From Lineus longissimus (Eukaryota; Nemertea; Pilidiophora; Heteronemertea; Lineidae): a stretch of 64,000 bases of DNA. The notes beneath the pieces are model-generated. The model did not search any database. It was not told the DNA's origin and worked only from the letters and a program-made list of their open reading frames with translations. The translations under genes and the position numbers were made by a program. How positions within the stretch are numbered: the first letter of the stretch is position 1; each line of letters begins with the position of its first letter. Shown in pieces: positions 60,201 through 64,000 of this stretch. The stretch is taken from assembly GCF_910592395.1 (NCBI RefSeq), contig NC_088322.1, positions 10,969,431 through 11,033,430 on the forward strand, written 5' to 3'.

Positions 60201-61991
60201 ACAAGAAACGAATTGATACTTGCATTAGTCTTTGTACCTAATGGAACTGTGGTCAGAATGGGAGTGTTTGTATTGGCGCAAAGAAAAAAATGCACCTCAT
60301 GCACCCTTTTACACATGTGATTTGTCCCCCAAGTGACGGTCAACGTAGAAGAATTGCAGCAGCATATCGCGATTTTCTGAGTTCACATATACATGTACAC
60401 ATATGTTATCTAAAGGATAGCGTTCATATAGGTCACATCATTGATCACACACATAGTGCATTGTGCCCGTGTTCATAACCAATATCAAACCCTGGTGATA
60501 TCTGGCGCAGTATGTCTCGCTTATGAAATATCGCCTCGCATCGCTGCAGGCGAACAAGTACGTATGAATAGAACGATACAATTTGAACTTCCTTATTTTG
60601 GGGTTGAATATCAAGGACAGATACTTGTAAATGTTATAAAATCTCTGTGGCGCTTTGCCAAATTAAAACCTGCATAACTCACCTCAATTTTTCACTGATG
60701 CCCTATATGTGGATCACAACTATAACTAAGGTAATCAGTCTGAACAAACTGAACTGCTGAGTGCATCGCCGATAATGATTTGCCTTAATGATGACGAATC
60801 ATACACACAATATAGTTGTTACATTATACATGTATAATCAGTCCAAAGATACATTATTAGTCTAACGTTACACACATGCATAAAGCAACACATCTGCCTT
60901 TTGCACGACTGAAGATATTCAGTAATACCTCATCACGGACCAGCATGGTGTATTCGCCTTTTGCAGACGATAATTAACACTACGCGCTGCGATGCCTCCC
61001 GACGGCCGATCAAGGAATACGCCTTCAGCGGAAAAGTGTAAGGATATCTCTTCACTTACTGCATCCCCAAACATGCATCAAAGCCTCGCTAATAACACAT
61101 CACGCCCTTATTTTCAGGAAGTTTGGTGTTTACGAAGATGCACCTGAACAAGTACTGGCGCTTCATCCTGGAGACCTGGGTGACCTTGCACGGGTCGTTG
61201 GTGGCCTACCAGACTGGCGGCCCAGATCATGTCATCTGGCCCATGTTTTGCTTCGGCTTTTCCACAATGGTTGTAGTTACTCAGGTAAGTTAAGCATCAT
61301 CTGGCTACTTTAAAGATAGATGGGCATCTTCCGCCGTACTTTTACCGACTAACAACGCCGTTACGCGTGCGTTCTCGCAATCGCATCAGTGGAAACTTTC
61401 CGGGCTTAAAAGCCGCCGTTTCCGTATTAGTGTCATTCTATGAAATTGATTCAGCTTTTACTCTTTCAGATCTTCACCTTGCCGTTCTGGCGAAAGATTC
61501 CCGTATGGGTACGTCCTTTCCCAGCACTTATACTGCTGGCCGTCATCATCTATTGCTACAGCTGGATCCCCGACGCACAAGGAAGATACTTTGTCGGGAT
61601 GATTGAGGTCATATTCATCCCTGCCCTACTCCTCCTGGCTCCACTTGCAATATGGTTCCTACTCTGGCTGTATCTAAAAGTGGAAGAGAAATGTAAAAAC
61701 AGGAATACAGACTCTCAGAAGCCGAAACGAAATCTAGCATCGTCCATTTTGTTTTTCTTGTGCAGTATCACTATACTCTCCAGCTGTACTGTCATAGGAT
61801 TTCTAATACAATATTTTGATACTAAAATGACACTTCCGACCATGATGCCAATTTTGAGTTTTGCGTATAGTATCATTGTAAGCATTCAGCTGATCGTGTC
61901 GAAGCAAATGTTCCCTTGCACTGACATCATGCCCCGGAAAGTGGCACCTGCTGACTACGACGTGTCTGATGAAAAAGAGAAGGAAACGTAA
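57206..61991 (+). CDS. Histidine-rich polytopic membrane protein, family not recognised
   Basis: Seven exons: 57206-57349, 57823-58025, 58263-58410, 58943-59102, 59531-59788, 61118-61284 and 61470-61991. All junctions have consistent GT-AG sites and phases (0,2,0,1,1,0), giving 533 residues. A hydrophilic acidic N-terminus precedes about ten membrane segments. Many histidines and aromatics lie in or beside them (YTHLFVWMSYVAHQL, GFHLLHLLQTH, FWYHPMENTWGH, FAHTYM, ETWVTLHG). Such clusters could bind haem or metal, or be catalytic, but I know no family with this order. The C-terminus is charged (DVSDEKEKET). The start at 57206 follows an open leader; an upstream exon ATGCGAG (50824) would also splice in frame to 57156 across the satellites, which I consider possible but unproven. 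AATAAA is at 62314. The fifth intron contains an inverted-repeat element. Confidence 0.8.
58778..58862 (-). repeat. tRNA-like pseudogene or SINE head in an intron
   Basis: The minus strand reads GATAGCTAAATCGGTGGAGC (D-arm/A-box) and, 30 bases on, GCGGTTCAAATCC (B-box). The anticodon and T stems pair poorly and position 33 is not T, so it is not a functional tRNA. Confidence 0.5.
59841..60226. mobile_element. Inverted-repeat element with poly-C/poly-G arms in intron 5
   Basis: The left arm (ATGCAAGTATCAATTCG, CTTGT, poly-C, CTCAAGGGTA) is mirrored by the right arm (TACCCTTGAGGA, poly-G, ACAAG, CGAATTGATACTTGCAT). The arms are about 55 bases with roughly 280 bases between. No ORF. Confidence 0.7.
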
Positions 61992-63318
61992 ATAGGCTGA
62001 CCAATGTATTTAAGAAATCAACTAATACACAATGCCGTAGTGCAGTCATTATGAAAACAAATATATCTAAACTTGGTATTCATAGTATTTATATAGGACC
62101 ATTTATATATTAGTATACACAACGGCAATGTTGAAAATGTACATTAAGGACGTAATTCTGCAATTGAAAATGTTTAATTCAATTACAAGTCAAAACTTTT
62201 AACGAACGGCGTAGGAATTTTATAAGCACGGCTTTTAATCAAAATTTATATATGTGAAATTACACCCCAAGAAATATTGTATCCTCAATTATGTTTATAA
62301 AACAATGCTTTCGAATAAATGTTTTATTTTTCTTAAAATACTAGACGACAATGGAAGCTATTACAGAGCATGCGCATCACTTACGACTCCCACTCCGACT
62401 TCAACCTTGAGAGTCAATTGCAATGGTCTAATGACAACATCGATTGAAATCAATTGACGGGTGTTTTCACATCAGTAAGCTACGTGTGCCGAAACGGCAA
62501 TGTCGAACCTTTATCAGTTGAAAGTGACAAAGAAGTTTTCCAAGGAGTGTTGATGGCCTCTGACTTGGACAGAGATTTAGTCCTATCGCCATGCCATTGT
62601 CCAATTTACAATTTGAAATAACATTGTCCATTGTAAAGATGCAGGTGGATTAGCAATTGAAAAACGTTCGTTTAATTAAATTGAATCGAATTTATCACTA
62701 CAAAGTAGATGACGTCTAGCCTACGACCCCTGGCGGTATAACAGCACACTAGGAAGTGTCCGCGGTGACTATGTACTTATGAGGATATGCCAGTCCCGAA
62801 GTTCTGTTATGAAAAGGACTATATCCCGGTTCTCGATCCCAAATCTCGAGTCGTACTGTAAATGTCACTTGCTGGTGGTAACTCGCGTCCCAGGCCACTA
62901 AAGCTCAAAATGAAACGTATCCGCTGAGTAGGCGTCTCTGTTTATGAAGCGGTGCTCCAAAGCGCTTTCTTCGGTGCATATACTGTCCAAAGTATTTCGT
63001 CGCCTGCTTGGGGTCTTCTTCATCATCATTGTTACTGTTCAAGCAGGTGGTCAATGCAAAATGTTTAGAACACGTAGGCCAATAACACATTCGGTCATCA
63101 CCCTACGTTAGTATCTATCAAAGACGTTAAAACCACACCTGTCTGCCAGTCCCAATAAACATGCGAAGGTTTCCATGGTTTTTTGTGCTAACAAATCTAT
63201 GACAATTTTAGCAGCTTACTTGTAAAAGAGCAAAGTAAGGATGTGTATCTTGTATTAAATGTTGGAAGAGTACGGATATTTCTTTCAAGTCTGTTTTGTA
63301 TTTAGAGGATGATCTAGG
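61992..63318. other. Spacer after the membrane-protein gene
   Basis: Contains the poly(A) signal at 62314 and a copy of a short interspersed family near 62580-62700. No gene is supported. Confidence 0.45.
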
Positions 63319-63998
63319 ATGGGCGCGGCCTGCAGCGAAGTAGTAACCAAAAATAGAGGTATGTCGCTTACATTCAATTTGTTTAAATACGGAGAATCAC
63401 TGCCGGTTGGCGGTGTCATGATTCGTATCCTCGTTTCCTTCTTACGCATGTATCACAATACATATCGACGCAATAAAGACCCCAATGCCGAATAAGGGGG
63501 CGGGTAACTTCGGAAGAGTCCGTACGTGCTGATGTTTTTTGGGTTTGATTATTAAAAACGGTTCTTGGTACATTCTTAAAGATTGCCGCATATGATGGTA
63601 GTAATGCGCGGCGCACATTTATCTATAGTTCATCCTTCAAGTAGAACTCAGCCACATTTTGATACTTGTAATACGGTTTTTTTAATGCTCTTCGTATTTC
63701 TCTTTGGTCTAAAATATTAATGAATGGTATTAAGTGTTCTGTCTTTCAACTGATGGCGATATTTTTATTTCAGTCGATACTTGCTCCCAGAACAATCTAG
63801 AAGATGGGTCGATGTATATTCCGAGATCAATTTCTGTAAGTTTTGTATCATTCAAAAAGATATCGTTTATGTAGTGGCCATCATGTTACATTTCCGAAGT
63901 TTTTCTCCTTTTCCGGGACAGTCCAGATTGGCAATTTGGACGGCTTGTCTGATTCTCAGCAAAATGGGGAATCGATCCTCCAGGGTTATCATTACTAA
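63319..63998 (+). CDS. Possible small N-myristoylated protein
   Basis: Three exons: 63319-63358 (ends at GTATGT), 63774-63835 (TTTATTTCAG before, GTAAGT after) and 63927-63998 (ends TAA). The phases are 1 and 0 and give 57 residues. The start MGAACSEV is a good N-myristoylation signal (Gly2, small residues, Ser6), with Cys5 available for palmitoylation, so a membrane-tethered cytoplasmic protein is likely. The rest is hydrophilic (VDTCSQNNLEDG, IGNLDGLSDSQQNGE). The third exon uses the second of two close acceptors (CCAG at 63926); the first (63921) leads to a frame open to the window end. The gene may therefore be longer. Confidence 0.4.
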
Positions 63999-64000
63999 AA

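Overview
The window is nuclear DNA from an animal. Genes are split by GT-AG introns and separated by long, AT-rich, gene-poor spacers. There are trinucleotide microsatellites, tandem satellites and small inverted-repeat elements, and no bacterial-style operons. The gene content (a Wnt10-like gene, a peripherin-type photoreceptor tetraspanin, intronless neuropeptide-receptor-like GPCRs, an RFamide-type neuropeptide precursor, a THAP-bearing transposon) suggests an invertebrate deuterostome such as a hemichordate, echinoderm or amphioxus. I cannot fix the species from sequence alone.

Layout from left to right. 20-1030 (-): a rhodopsin-class GPCR broken by one in-frame TAA. 3335-8200 (+): a Wnt gene, best matched to Wnt10, with four Wnt-domain exons and an uncertain first exon. 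9387-9716 (-): a 109-residue neuropeptide precursor with one predicted pyroglutamyl, tyrosine-sulphated RF-amide peptide of cholecystokinin/sulfakinin type. 12822-13058 (-): a doubtful small membrane or secreted ORF. 14543-14820 (+): two joined exons of an unrecognised gene. 18244-19479 (-): an intronless peripherin-like tetraspanin with a proline-rich tail and CRE-like sites upstream. 27157-28551: a TTAA-flanked DNA transposon remnant with a THAP ORF facing a degenerate P2X7-C-terminal-like ORF. 37111-38551 (-): a three-exon gene, with a 13-nt microexon, for a small secreted six-cysteine peptide. 41010-42032 (+): an intact intronless GPCR. 44043-45848 and 47187-49145 (+): a tandem pair of three-exon genes for secreted six-cysteine peptides containing a WSxWTxC motif. 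53444-56564: a 40-bp minisatellite followed by a 337-bp satellite. 57206-61991 (+): a seven-exon, 533-residue, histidine-rich polytopic membrane protein I cannot name. 63319-63998 (+): a possible small N-myristoylated protein.

Most of these genes (the Wnt ligand, RFamide-type peptide, knottin-like peptide, mini-TSR-like peptide pair and GPCRs) act in secretion and cell-cell signalling. Nothing in the sequence shows that they form one pathway. The best candidates for undescribed biology are the paired mini-TSR-like peptides, the microexon-bearing six-cysteine peptide, the TTAA element carrying two ORFs, and the histidine-rich membrane protein. Many of these features are split over exons too short to show as long ORFs; I assembled them by matching splice-site phase, so exon ends are predictions.
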